In this document: positions 8,756-17,809 of the stretch, in pieces
Layout of the letters: every line of letters starts with the position of its first letter
Numbering within the stretch: position 1 is the stretch's first letter
Translations under genes and position numbers: made by a program
Notes under the pieces: generated by a model
The model's database searches: none
What the model saw: only the letters and a program-made list of their open reading frames with translations
What the model was told of the DNA's origin: nothing
From: Nostoc sp. LEGE 06077
Lineage (GTDB): Bacteria > Cyanobacteriota > Cyanobacteriia > Cyanobacteriales > Nostocaceae
Assembly: GCF_015207705.1 (NCBI RefSeq)
Contig: NZ_JADEWI010000005.1
Location: forward strand, 124,001-188,000
Direction of reading: 5' to 3'
Length of the DNA: 64,000 bases

Positions 8756-9598
8756 TTGGATGAACTCAGGGCGGCCTTAGAACTAGCAACCGATGATGAA
8801 TTGCAAGATTTAACGGCAATTTTATTTAGTCGAAAGTTCAATCCCCTAGATTATGTTCAGACACCTGAACCCATCGAAGTTCAAAGCCAGAGCCGTCAAG
8901 CTTGGTTAGACTCACTAGAAGAGCGTTTTCGGTTTTTGGCAGCAGATGGGGTAACAGTATTGCGGGGACGTACAAACCAAGTAACTTACCGCCAAGCACT
9001 AATTCAAGTTTGTAAATACTTAAAAATTCCTTACTCTGATCAGTTAACAACTGTTGATTTAGAAGCCGAAGTATTTTTACATCTGCTAGGGCAAGTATGG
9101 AAAAAACTGCCAGAAAAAGAAAAACAAAAATTGACTGTCAAAGTACAGCGTCATTTGGTGAAAGCAGAACTTAAAGAACCGCTACCAATTATGTTGCAAC
9201 GTGACCCCTTGGGATTAATTTTTAAGGGTGGTAGTGCTTTAGCTGTGACCTCTGTAATTCAACCATTTATTCTCAAACAAATTGCTCAACAATTTGCGAT
9301 GCACTTTGCTACCTATCAAGTAGCGAAACAAGCAACAATTACAGGTTCAACAGTAGCAACAACGCAGTTTGAAACATACTTTGCTCTGCAAATGGCGCGG
9401 CGAGGTATGACATTGAGTGCGGCGCGTTATGGCGCAGTTCGTACGATATTTGCTTTTGTCGGCCCAGCTATGTGGACTTGGTTTTTAGCAGATTTAGGTT
9501 GGAGAGCGATCGCGACTAATTATGGTCGCATTATCCCGACTATTTTTGCTCTAGCACAAATTCGCCTTACTCGCACAGAATGTTGGGAGCCAGCTTGA
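8756..9598 (+). CDS. YaaW/UPF0174-like protein
   Basis: 280 residues with the N-terminal pattern DELRAALELATDDELQDLTAILF followed by RKFNPLDYV, which I associate with the YaaW (UPF0174) family of unknown function. The C-terminal half is hydrophobic and alanine-rich, with probable membrane-associated helices around 145-175 and 225-265. The start is TTG at 8756, supported by the strong ribosome-binding site GGGAGGAAGGA just upstream; no ATG fits as well. Its 3' end overlaps the next gene by 19 bp, indicating translational coupling. Confidence 0.7.
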   Translation: MDELRAALELATDDELQDLTAILFSRKFNPLDYVQTPEPIEVQSQSRQAWLDSLEERFRFLAADGVTVLRGRTNQVTYRQALIQVCKYLKIPYSDQLTTVDLEAEVFLHLLGQVWKKLPEKEKQKLTVKVQRHLVKAELKEPLPIMLQRDPLGLIFKGGSALAVTSVIQPFILKQIAQQFAMHFATYQVAKQATITGSTVATTQFETYFALQMARRGMTLSAARYGAVRTIFAFVGPAMWTWFLADLGWRAIATNYGRIIPTIFALAQIRLTRTECWEPA

Positions 9599-10899
9599 AA
9601 CTAGCTTTTAATCATCCCAACCCTAAGAGCCAATTTGCTTGGAATTCTTGCCAAATTGGGCTATTGATTTTTCCCCTAGCCCCGTTTTTAGGGTTTGTGG
9701 CGATGGCTTTGGCAGCTTTAATCACTTGGCTGCAACAATACCGCACAATTATTCGCCGCCCGATTAATCGGGGATTTGCCCTGTTTACTTTATTCCTGGT
9801 AATTACGTCAGGATTTGCCACGAATCAAACGGATGCTTTTTTAGGTTTATTTAATTTAGTACCTTACTTTTTTGTTTTTGCTGGCTGGAATACCTTAATT
9901 CAGACAATTGCCCAATTGCGCCACCTCGCTTGGATTTTGGTAATTGGTGCTGTACCAGTGATCATTATGGGCTTTGGACAATTGTTTTTAGCTTGGGCTT
10001 TAAAATTACAGTTTTTGTGGATTGTTTTAGATTGGGCGATCGCACCTGGAGGAGAACCACCAGGGCGAATGGCGGCGTTATTTATGCACGCTAACCTCTT
10101 GGCTGCTTATCTAGCGATGATCTTTACTGTAGGGTTGGGGCTATTGCTAGAACAATGGCAATCCAGAACTAAAAAAAAATCACAACTTGCTTTTCTTGCC
10201 CTGACTGTAATTGCCAGTTTTGCCGCCCTTATTTTAACCAACTCGCGCAACGGATGGGCGATCGCTATAATTGCCTGTTTAGCTTACGCACTTTATCAAG
10301 GTTGGCGCATCTTAGTTGGTAGTGTTGTTGCGGTTGTCACTACCATTCTTTTGGCAGCTTTTGCGCCTTCTCCCATAGCCCTAATTTTTCGCCGAGTTGT
10401 CCCGGCTTTCTTTTGGGCGAGGTTAAACGATGAAATGTATCCAGATCGACCAATTGCTTTAATGCGAAAAACTCAATGGGAGTTTGCTTGGTCTTTGGCA
10501 CAACAGCATCCTTTGACTGGTTGGGGTTTACGTAGTTTCTCCGCACTCTACAAAGCCACTATGCACATTGATTTAGGGCATCCTCATAACTTGTTTTTAA
10601 TGCTATCTGCGGAAACGGGATTTCCTACTACTCTTTTATTTTGTGGTTTACTGGCTTGGATATTAATTGCAGGCATTCAATTTTTGCGGCAATCTAATTC
10701 TTTGGTTAAAACAGATAGGTTAGTATTCTTCAGTTATCTTTTAGTATTTGGGCAATGGATACTATTTAATACAGTGGATGTAACTTTATTTGATTTTCGT
10801 GTGAATACCCTCTCCTGGTTATTTTTATCAGCTATTTCTGGAGTTGTATTTCACTCTCATCAAAATCACAAGCTTTCGGCAAATAAAAACTTGTCATAG
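9580..10899 (+). CDS. O-antigen ligase/polymerase-family membrane protein
   Basis: 439 residues with roughly ten to twelve hydrophobic helices. It has the family's signature region: a NSRNGW motif in a cytoplasmic/periplasmic loop (about residue 215) and, after a long loop, HPHNLFLMLSAETG with the conserved HxH-N pattern. Such proteins polymerise or ligate glycan chains at the outer face of the inner membrane; IctB-like cyanobacterial members share the fold. It starts inside the preceding YaaW-like gene; a TTG at 9595 is an alternative start. No glycosyltransferase neighbour helps to define the glycan. Confidence 0.8.
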   Translation: MLGASLKLAFNHPNPKSQFAWNSCQIGLLIFPLAPFLGFVAMALAALITWLQQYRTIIRRPINRGFALFTLFLVITSGFATNQTDAFLGLFNLVPYFFVFAGWNTLIQTIAQLRHLAWILVIGAVPVIIMGFGQLFLAWALKLQFLWIVLDWAIAPGGEPPGRMAALFMHANLLAAYLAMIFTVGLGLLLEQWQSRTKKKSQLAFLALTVIASFAALILTNSRNGWAIAIIACLAYALYQGWRILVGSVVAVVTTILLAAFAPSPIALIFRRVVPAFFWARLNDEMYPDRPIALMRKTQWEFAWSLAQQHPLTGWGLRSFSALYKATMHIDLGHPHNLFLMLSAETGFPTTLLFCGLLAWILIAGIQFLRQSNSLVKTDRLVFFSYLLVFGQWILFNTVDVTLFDFRVNTLSWLFLSAISGVVFHSHQNHKLSANKNLS

Positions 10900-11599
10900 G
10901 CAATAGCTAAAGTATTTAGGACATTTTTAGAGGATAAAACTTATATTCCCAAAATCTTTTAACTTTGTCACTGTACCCTTCGGGAACGCTTTCAGCGAAC
11001 CGCTAACGCTCACAGCTGAAGCCTTTCACCTATTACCTGCTATATCAGCAATTTTGCTCAAAAATAGCATTTTATTACTTGACTTGTTTTCCGTGGTTAT
11101 ACTGGCGGCATTTGTATTTTTTAGTTAATAAAATTACAGTATTCACATTTGTGATTTGGCTAATTTCTGATTAGCCAATGTTGCTGATAGTTGGGAAGGT
11201 GTAAGGACAACCCTTTTGGGGGTTTCCTACATGACGGGCATCTAAATCTTTAGATGCCCTTTTGTATGTTTTATTTTTCATCAGTTAAGCACTATTTTTA
11301 AATTTGATTCGTCAGTTTATAGACTGACGAATCAAATAATTTTCTCAGTAATTTGTATTATTAATGCTGATTTATAATCAATTTAAAAATGCAAAAATTA
11401 GCATAATTATGCAAATAAGTTATTGGCAATTTGTTCTCTGACATAAAATATCAATGCTATCTCACTTTAAGTAGTAACTATAGGACTAATATTTGATTTC
11501 TGAAAAAACTTAGGTATCTGTAAGGTAAGCATTCACTGCTATATTCTATGTTGATTGAGAGTTTTATTGAAAATGCACATCCTACTTATAGTTCAGAAA
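10900..11599. other. gene-free region around the candidate small RNA
   Basis: Apart from the candidate RNA, 10978-11025 carries a palindromic Nostoc-type repeat (TACCCTTCGGGAACGC followed by AGCGAACCGCTAACGC). The right part, 11280-11599, is AT-rich with a small hairpin (TTTGATTCGTCAG...CTGACGAATCAAA near 11304-11336) and no coding frame. Confidence 0.45.
11147..11264 (+). ncRNA. candidate structured small RNA with intrinsic terminator
   Basis: Three stem-loops follow one another in a gene-free region. A perfect 9-bp hairpin is at 11156-11178 (TTGGCTAAT, loop TTCTG). A second is at 11204-11228 around ACCCTTTTGGGGGT. The last, at 11236-11259, is GGGCATCTAA/TTAGATGCCC followed by TTTTG, a good rho-independent terminator. 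A weak -10 (TACAGT at 11135-11140) with a poor -35 17 bp upstream would start the RNA near 11147. The single-stranded GGGAAGGTGTAAGG and TTTCCTACATGAC segments could be seed regions. I cannot match it to a named family. It could also be a short leaderless peptide gene, but no good frame is seen. Confidence 0.55.
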
Positions 11600-12580
11600 T
11601 CACGTCGGATTGCTGTATGTTAAGAAAGCTTCGACTTCAATGAGTGTAGGCTGAGATGTAATTGCTCCTAATTTCGTCGTCGTAATTGCTCCTACAGCGC
11701 TTGCATAAGTAACTATTTTCCTGATAATCTCTGGCTCACTTAAACAATGAATGTCATATTTAATCATCTGAGATATTATTCCCGCATTAAAAGCATCTCC
11801 TGCTCCAGTAGTATCTTGGACATCAACAGAAAAGGCTGGCAAATTACCTTCATATCCCCCTATATAATAGCTGCAACCGCTTTCACTAGCAGTTACTAAA
11901 ACACCTTTAAGGTTATTGAAGGATTGAGCAATTGCTTTAGGGTTAATAGTACCAAACAAAAATTTGGCTTCGTCAACAGTTAACTTGAGGAAATTAACGT
12001 CTTTAATTAATTCCCTAATTGTTTGTAGGGCAGTTTCTGTTTTTCTCCAAAACATTGGATTCCAGTTTATATCTACAAAAATTTTGATGTCATAAAACTT
12101 GGCTAAACTAATAGCCTTATAAATTGCTTCTTTACTCTTAGGATAAGCAAGTTCCAACGTTCCCAAAACCAACCAATCCGCTTCTTTAAACAAAGAGATA
12201 GGTAATAGTTCAGCAGAGAGATAAGCATCAGCAAATTCTCCAGGGTCACGACCACCAAATCCAACAAGCTTGGAGTTACCTATTTCGTCCCGAACCAGAT
12301 AGACAGTCCTTGCAGGTGCTTTGTGATGACGCTGTACACCTGTGCAGTCTACGCCATAATCTTTTAGTAAATTTACCAATAGTTCTCCTAGTTCATCTTG
12401 AGCTATACAACCAATAAAAGTGGTATAAACTCCTAATTTAGATAAAGCACAAGCTGTATTAGCTGGCGCACCACCAGGACAATCTTGCCAAGATTTTACC
12501 TGTTGCAATGATTCTCCTTGTTGTTCAATAAAACGGTCAAATAAAATTTCACCAATACAGATGACACGAGGCTTTTTCAT
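11600..12580 (-). CDS. PfkB-family fructokinase
   Basis: 326-residue sugar kinase. It has the N-terminal PfkB signature (GGAPANTACAL, residues 36-46) and the C-terminal one (DTTGAGDAFNAG, 256-267) with catalytic Asp262 and the anion hole GAGD. Length and the N-terminal VICIGEILFDRF are typical of fructokinases. The gene lies 16 bp downstream of the sucrose-synthesis-type glycosyltransferase on the same strand, which supports fructose as substrate: it would phosphorylate fructose released from sucrose. Specificity is inferred from context; a related ribokinase/2-keto sugar kinase role is not excluded. Confidence 0.85.
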   Translation of the reverse strand: MKKPRVICIGEILFDRFIEQQGESLQQVKSWQDCPGGAPANTACALSKLGVYTTFIGCIAQDELGELLVNLLKDYGVDCTGVQRHHKAPARTVYLVRDEIGNSKLVGFGGRDPGEFADAYLSAELLPISLFKEADWLVLGTLELAYPKSKEAIYKAISLAKFYDIKIFVDINWNPMFWRKTETALQTIRELIKDVNFLKLTVDEAKFLFGTINPKAIAQSFNNLKGVLVTASESGCSYYIGGYEGNLPAFSVDVQDTTGAGDAFNAGIISQMIKYDIHCLSEPEIIRKIVTYASAVGAITTTKLGAITSQPTLIEVEAFLTYSNPT

Positions 12581-12596
12581 AAATTACTCGATTGCA

Positions 12597-13916
12597 TTAG
12601 TTGGTCAGTGTTAGTTCTACTTTTTGAGTTAGCAATTTTTTGTAAAGGCTGTTTAATTGATCAACTGTTGTTGCTAAATTGAAGTATTTATTTACTCGGT
12701 TTGAGCCATTGATACTTAACTGTTTAGCCCAAACTTTATTTCCTAGAATACGGTCGATCGCTTCAGTAAATAATTCAATATTCTGGGGAGGGACTAACAA
12801 ACCAGTTTCCTGATGTACAACTGTATACTTTAAGCCACCAACATCTGAAGCTATCACTGGAGTACCACAAGCCATCGCTTCTATAGCTACTAGACCAAAC
12901 ATTTCATAGTGACTTGGTATTACACACACATCTGCACAAGCATAATACAAAGGCAATATATGATGGTCAACTCGACCAACAAATAAGGTTTTTTCAGCAA
13001 GTCCTACTTCTTGAACAATTTGCTCAATTCGCTGACGTTCTATTCCATCTATCCGATCTGAGCAACTTCCCGCTACAATTACCAATCTTAGGTTTTCCGT
13101 CAATCGACTTTGAGACTGAGCGCAAGCCCTAACAATTGTTTCTATACCTTTTCGAGGATCAAATCGTCCGACGTATAGAACAATTTTTTCAGTTAGTTTT
13201 AACCCTAATTTAATTCTAGCTTCTGACTGAAGTATAGGATGAAAAAGGTCAACATTTGTTCCCAACGGAATAAGCTCAATACAACCCTTTTGAGAAACTA
13301 GATTACGGAGTTCTTCTTTCTCTTGCATACTGTTGACAACAACACAATCTGCTTGTTCAAGAACCTGCTGTTCAACTCTCAGTCGAGTTTCTGCAATTTC
13401 TGGTAGCTGAGTCAGGGTTTTGTATTTTAAAGCAGTATCATACTTAACTATACCTAAAGAGAGATAAGTATGAACTAGCTTAATGTTGGTAAGATTTTTT
13501 AATTTCAGACCAACCCATGCTGAGAGCCAATAGTTTGTATGAATTATTGGATAATATATGTTTTCCTGCTTGCGAAAAGCTTCAAATGCTGAAATGAATT
13601 CAGGCATATAATCAAAAATCTGATCTCTGGGAATAAACTTTTCTGGACCAGCAATCAAACGTATAGTTCGGCAGTAAGGAGAACTTTGAATTATCGCTGG
13701 ATCTTCTTTGTTGTTCTTGCGAGTAAATATATCTACTGACCATCCAAAGTTAGGCAAAATTTCACCTAATTGACGAACATAAACATTTTGACCACCTGCC
13801 TCTTCCACACCGATTTCTGTATAAGGATCAGCATGATCAGAAATTATTGCAATTCTCTGTTTATGAAAAAGTGATTTGCTAACTAGTTTTTTTTGATTAA
13901 TGAAATTATCCATCAT
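12597..13916 (-). CDS. GT4 glycosyltransferase, sucrose(-phosphate) synthase type
   Basis: Two-domain GT-B enzyme of about 440 residues. The N-terminal domain has the sequence around EEAGGQNVYVRQL, the acceptor-side signature of sucrose-phosphate and sucrose synthases. The C-terminal donor domain has YVGRFDPRKG and the EX7E motif in EMFGLVAIEAMACG. It is a minimal glucosyltransferase without an attached phosphatase domain, as in filamentous cyanobacterial Sps proteins. The longest frame begins at GTG 13946 right after a stop. I prefer ATG 13916 (or 13913), which has an AGG about seven bases upstream. Probably cotranscribed with the fructokinase. Confidence 0.8.
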   Translation of the reverse strand: MMDNFINQKKLVSKSLFHKQRIAIISDHADPYTEIGVEEAGGQNVYVRQLGEILPNFGWSVDIFTRKNNKEDPAIIQSSPYCRTIRLIAGPEKFIPRDQIFDYMPEFISAFEAFRKQENIYYPIIHTNYWLSAWVGLKLKNLTNIKLVHTYLSLGIVKYDTALKYKTLTQLPEIAETRLRVEQQVLEQADCVVVNSMQEKEELRNLVSQKGCIELIPLGTNVDLFHPILQSEARIKLGLKLTEKIVLYVGRFDPRKGIETIVRACAQSQSRLTENLRLVIVAGSCSDRIDGIERQRIEQIVQEVGLAEKTLFVGRVDHHILPLYYACADVCVIPSHYEMFGLVAIEAMACGTPVIASDVGGLKYTVVHQETGLLVPPQNIELFTEAIDRILGNKVWAKQLSINGSNRVNKYFNLATTVDQLNSLYKKLLTQKVELTLTN

Positions 13917-14056
13917 GCTGAGCCTAAAATTGGATTCGTGACACACCTAAAAAGTAAAGTTTTAGACATATTTCATATATGACCTAACTTTTGATTATTA
14001 CCTGTGAACTTACTTAAAGTATGTATCTTCAGAAAGATAAATATAATTTCGCAATC

Positions 14057-16261
14057 CTATATTAGGGTAGCAAGGAGAGATTGAACCTCTTCTGCTTCTC
14101 TTATCATACCAAGCTGATTAAACCCTTCAAGTGCCTGTTCTGCCCATTTATAAGCTTCCTCTTCATTGCCTTTTGCTTTCTCTAAACGTGCATAAGAAAC
14201 TTGGTAACAAAAAATTCTCCTTTTGAGATTATTTTGTTCAGCCACAGCTAAACCTGTCTTCAATAGTTCTTCAGCATCGTTAAGTTCATCTTTTATTATT
14301 GCAATATCAGCCAACCAATTTTGTGCATAATTGCTATAACGCTGCCATTCAATTTTGCTGGCTTGACTACTTACCTTTTGAAATAATATTTTTGCTTGGT
14401 CGTAATTTTTTTCAAGATAAAAAATTTCTGCTCTACTATATAAAACTGTAGTCAAACGTCGCATCTGATAACGTTCTTCCATCTCAGCATCACGTATAAT
14501 CTTCTCTTGCGTATCTAACCAAGTACGTGCTTGATTATATTCTTCTTGTCCAATATATAGTTGTGCAATATTGTGAGCTATGAAATCTTGAACACTCAAA
14601 TCTACATGATTGCGAAGTTCCCAAGCTCTAATCAATAAATCGCTGGCTTTTTTCCAATTCTCTGGTGAATATCTACGTATGTATGACCAACTCGCGCTAG
14701 TTGTCATATCCACGAAAGTTACCCAATCACCACGTAATTTTGCTTCTTCTATTAACCACTCCATCCAGCGAATTCGCTCTCGCCAATAACCATAACCATA
14801 AGCTGGCTCATGGAGATATTGCCAGAAATCTGTGACCTTTTTGTAATCTTTTTTGGCTGCACACCATTCAAGCACATTTATTAAGTTTCCCCATTCTTCT
14901 TTTAGCTGAAAATACCCTTTTTTTGTAGGACCCCAATCAACACCACCAGTTTTCTTCGCAAAGTTTAAGTACCATTCTACCCAGCGTCCTCGTGCTTCTT
15001 TTTCAAAATCTGGATATGCAGCAAGTTCTGCTAGGATATAGTAGCGTGTCAGGGAAAGTATACTGTAACGACCATCTCTTTGACTTACCAGAGAAATTTG
15101 TTGTAGATGCTCTAAGCCATCACTTACTGTAAAGATAGGTTCAGTTTGTAACCCAGCAACTGCTGCGAGAGCATCACGAATTGGAGCCTCTTGAAAAATT
15201 GCTAATGCCATCAAAATTTTATGCGCTGGTTTTCCTCGCAAACTTTTGGCATCTTGGTTAAAAAGAAAATGAGCAACATTTTCCTTTGGAGACTGTAAAT
15301 CATTTAGTACTGTTTCAAGAGACCTGCTGTCTGCTAAACGACCAATTGCATAAACAATCACTATGGGAATGCCATCCGTAACTTTATATAGTTTTTTTTG
15401 TTCTTCTTCTGTGAGATAAATCCCTCTATCGCCTTTTGTCCTTAGTTCCTGCTGAATCAACTCTAAACTCTTAGCCTCTGGGAGCGAAGTTAACCGAATA
15501 TGAACATGGATAGACTTTTGTTCACGAGTAGTGATTATAGATTTAACAGTACGAGGTAAATCAACTAGAAAACTTAACACACTTTCTTTATCATCTATTG
15601 TTTCTAAGTTATCTACAATTAGTAGTGTTCGCTGCTTGGTAAGACTCTTATGTACAGAGTTAAGTTGCTCTTCAGGGGCTGCTTCAGTAATAATTGTATA
15701 GTCCTTTAATGTATCAGCAATTGCCCGGAAAATATTGCTTAAATTGCGCTGTTGCTGAGATGTTGGCAATATTCCTATAGGAAGAAGCCTTTCCAATTTT
15801 GCTGAAGTAAAAATGATAGCATCAAATATAGGTGTATCCGGTAGGTTTTTCTGACTAGCGTTGAGGCACTGATAGGCGACTTCCATTGCTAAAGCGGTTT
15901 TACCAACACCCCCAATACCATCAACTGTAATAATAGAAGCTGCATGATTAGAAGAAAGCAACTCTAATAACCTCTCTTTCTCCGCCTCACGTCCGACAAA
16001 AGTGTAGGTTGCTTTAGGTAGATTATGACGAATATCTCGCTCTTTAAGAACAATGTCTTGCCACTCCAATCCTAACTTCTCACAAATGTCAACAAAATAA
16101 GAATAATCAATGCGATCGCCACTAAGAAATTTTCTCACAGTATCCCTACTACATTCGGCAACTTGCGCCAAAGCTTTCTGACTTCTATAGCCTTTGTGTC
16201 TTAAAGCTAATTGGACTGTTGGAAAGTATTCAGGAGAAACCTGAAGTGAGCGTTGTGACAT
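14057..16261 (-). CDS. STAND regulator: HTH, NB-ARC NTPase, TPR
   Basis: 734 residues. An N-terminal helix-turn-helix of XRE/vMap type (about 15-65; QKALAQVAECSRDTVRKFL) would bind DNA. A central NB-ARC NTPase follows: VDGIGGVGKTALA (Walker A, about 115), TLLIVDNLE (Walker B, about 215), an TTREQ sensor and GIPIVI in the GLPL position. The C-terminal 300 residues are TPR-like helical repeats (several YxxA pairs), probably the sensor or partner surface. This architecture is common in Nostocales as a signal-responsive switch, and some members act in anti-phage defence. The gene is single, and its upstream region carries a striking direct repeat that may be its own operator. Confidence 0.88.
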   Translation of the reverse strand: MSQRSLQVSPEYFPTVQLALRHKGYRSQKALAQVAECSRDTVRKFLSGDRIDYSYFVDICEKLGLEWQDIVLKERDIRHNLPKATYTFVGREAEKERLLELLSSNHAASIITVDGIGGVGKTALAMEVAYQCLNASQKNLPDTPIFDAIIFTSAKLERLLPIGILPTSQQQRNLSNIFRAIADTLKDYTIITEAAPEEQLNSVHKSLTKQRTLLIVDNLETIDDKESVLSFLVDLPRTVKSIITTREQKSIHVHIRLTSLPEAKSLELIQQELRTKGDRGIYLTEEEQKKLYKVTDGIPIVIVYAIGRLADSRSLETVLNDLQSPKENVAHFLFNQDAKSLRGKPAHKILMALAIFQEAPIRDALAAVAGLQTEPIFTVSDGLEHLQQISLVSQRDGRYSILSLTRYYILAELAAYPDFEKEARGRWVEWYLNFAKKTGGVDWGPTKKGYFQLKEEWGNLINVLEWCAAKKDYKKVTDFWQYLHEPAYGYGYWRERIRWMEWLIEEAKLRGDWVTFVDMTTSASWSYIRRYSPENWKKASDLLIRAWELRNHVDLSVQDFIAHNIAQLYIGQEEYNQARTWLDTQEKIIRDAEMEERYQMRRLTTVLYSRAEIFYLEKNYDQAKILFQKVSSQASKIEWQRYSNYAQNWLADIAIIKDELNDAEELLKTGLAVAEQNNLKRRIFCYQVSYARLEKAKGNEEEAYKWAEQALEGFNQLGMIREAEEVQSLLATLI

Positions 16262-16326
16262 GGCTTGCTATGCTTATAAGCAACAACAATTATTTTGCAT
16301 TACAAACTGGCATTTTCATAGCAAGT

Positions 16327-16440
16327 CAGTCAAAGTCCGGCATAAGTTCGGCATAAGTCCTAATTACTATTTTACTCTCTATACCTCAGTCAAAGTCCGG
16401 CATAAGTTCGGCATAAGTCCTAATTACTACCTCACTCTCT
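16327..16440. repeat. two 60-bp tandem repeats with four CGGCATAAGT half-sites
   Basis: The 54-bp block starting CAGTCAAAGTCCGGCATAAG occurs at 16327-16380 and again at 16387-16440, exactly 60 bp later, with two differences near its end. Each block contains CGGCATAAGT twice, 11 bp apart (one helical turn), giving four half-sites on one face of the DNA. It begins 66 bp upstream of the STAND regulator's start codon. Binding by that regulator's HTH domain is my inference. Confidence 0.8.
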
Positions 16441-16877
16441 GCACTTCGTTCTCAGGCATCTCCTACTTCAGAATGGAGTTGTAGAGTTGAGTTAGACATC
16501 ATGTGTAAATCTAACAAATTTAGACTATCAAATGAGAATAGAAAAGCAGAAAAACAGCCGAAACCTGGATGCACCAGTAGTCTATTTATTTCGTGGGAGC
16601 TTGTGCAGCGCATAGGAACTGTATTAACACTATTAAAAATACTTGTTGAACTAGTCTATATGTTTCCACAGTTTGGTTTAGATGTGAATGTAAATCATAA
16701 ATTCAAAGAACCTTATGCTCTCACGACATCTCGCGCTCAATGCCACAAGTAGAGAAATTTTGCCTCTGCTATCAAACTATAGTTTACTAAACGAGTTCTA
16801 TCAGTTATGTGGTGTAAGTACTCGGTAAAATGGGTGTGTCTGTAAATAATGTCAAGACACCCAACTCGCCAATCTGT
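16441..16877. other. gap between the STAND regulator and ycf51
   Basis: Two plus-strand frames (the longer 16501-16752) show no family resemblance, no convincing ribosome-binding site and a composition like spacer DNA, so I do not call them. The ycf51 promoter should lie in the right part. Confidence 0.4.
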
Positions 16878-17399
16878 ATGTTCTCAACAGCTGATTTTCT
16901 TCAATATACCCAATGGTCTGGTATTGCCACATTAGTATTTGCTGTCTTAGCAGTACTGTCTTTTGTTTTTAAATGGGGCATTCGCTTTCGGCTAGTAGGT
17001 ACAACTGGCTTTATGCTGGTGCTAACAAGCGGGTTATTTGGTCTTTCTGTAGTACCGTTGAGTCGGACAGTGATTCCCGGAGCCGAAAAATTTACGCTAG
17101 TTTATGATAATGGTGCTACACAAGCTGTAATTGCCATTTCACCAACAATTTCCCCCTCGGCGTTAGAGGCTACCTTACGTCAAGCCGCTAGTAATTTATA
17201 TACCTATGGTCGCTTGGGTAAGCGAGGTGACAATTATCTGATGGTTCGCGCCCGGACTGTTGTACATCCAGAACCAGGGGTTTCTGTACCGCTTTATCTT
17301 GGTCAACTCAAACAATCTCTAGATTCACGCGAAAATGCAGAGATAACAGTTGAGATTTATACAGATAAATTTGCTCAATTGCCAAAACCTACTGCTTAA
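16878..17399 (+). CDS. ycf51: Ycf51 family protein (DUF2518)
   Basis: About 173 residues. Two N-terminal membrane segments (about residues 12-32 and 41-60 from the chosen start) are followed by a soluble domain. The text FKWGIRFRLVGTTGFM and GLSVVPLSRTVIPGAEKF matches what I know of Ycf51, a conserved cyanobacterial and plastid protein of unknown function. The frame is open from 16830, but the extra 16 residues are unlike the family. ATG at 16878 (MFSTADFLQY) is the better start. Single gene. Confidence 0.85.
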   Translation: MFSTADFLQYTQWSGIATLVFAVLAVLSFVFKWGIRFRLVGTTGFMLVLTSGLFGLSVVPLSRTVIPGAEKFTLVYDNGATQAVIAISPTISPSALEATLRQAASNLYTYGRLGKRGDNYLMVRARTVVHPEPGVSVPLYLGQLKQSLDSRENAEITVEIYTDKFAQLPKPTA

Positions 17400-17453
17400 C
17401 AAAGCTCCGTACTTATGCAAAAAGCTTAATTGTTAAGATTGAGTAGAAGAAGG

Positions 17454-17487
17454 TTAGGGGTGTAAGGGTTTTGCTGACTTACACCTC
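17454..17487. terminator. hairpin after ycf51, weak terminator
   Basis: AGGGGTGTAAG and CTTACACCTCT pair in 10 of 11 positions around an 11-base loop. No T-run follows on the plus strand, so termination is uncertain. The remaining gap up to 17809 is AT-rich and otherwise empty apart from a HIP1-like site near 17521. Confidence 0.35.
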
Positions 17488-17809
17488 TCAAGCCTTGATT
17501 GTTTATACCCTGCTGTATGGCGATCGCATCTTGGAGATTGTGGCAGTTTTAGTCTAATTTATAAGTATATTCTCTAACATCAAAGTTATAATTTTGTGTT
17601 CAATAAGACATTATTTTTTTTGTATTTGACTATACAATAAGCATTATTTTTAGATTAAGATATTACTTACCAATTCCATCAATGGAAAAATTTTTAGTAG
17701 GTGCTGGTCGTAAGTGATGGTGAGTTTTATTGATAGGCGGATGCCTTCTGGAAATATTATGTAATTCTACTAGCATCAATACAAATTCAGGTTTTGCCTA
17801 ACTAGTTAT

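Noticed and set aside
16327-16440. CRISPR-like array
   Set aside because: Only two units, no unique spacers between them (6 bp apart), and no cas genes in the window.
16501-16752. Plus-strand 83-residue frame between the STAND regulator and ycf51
   Set aside because: No recognisable domain, no ribosome-binding site and spacer-like composition. The neighbouring frame at 16260-16484 simply translates the 60-bp repeats.
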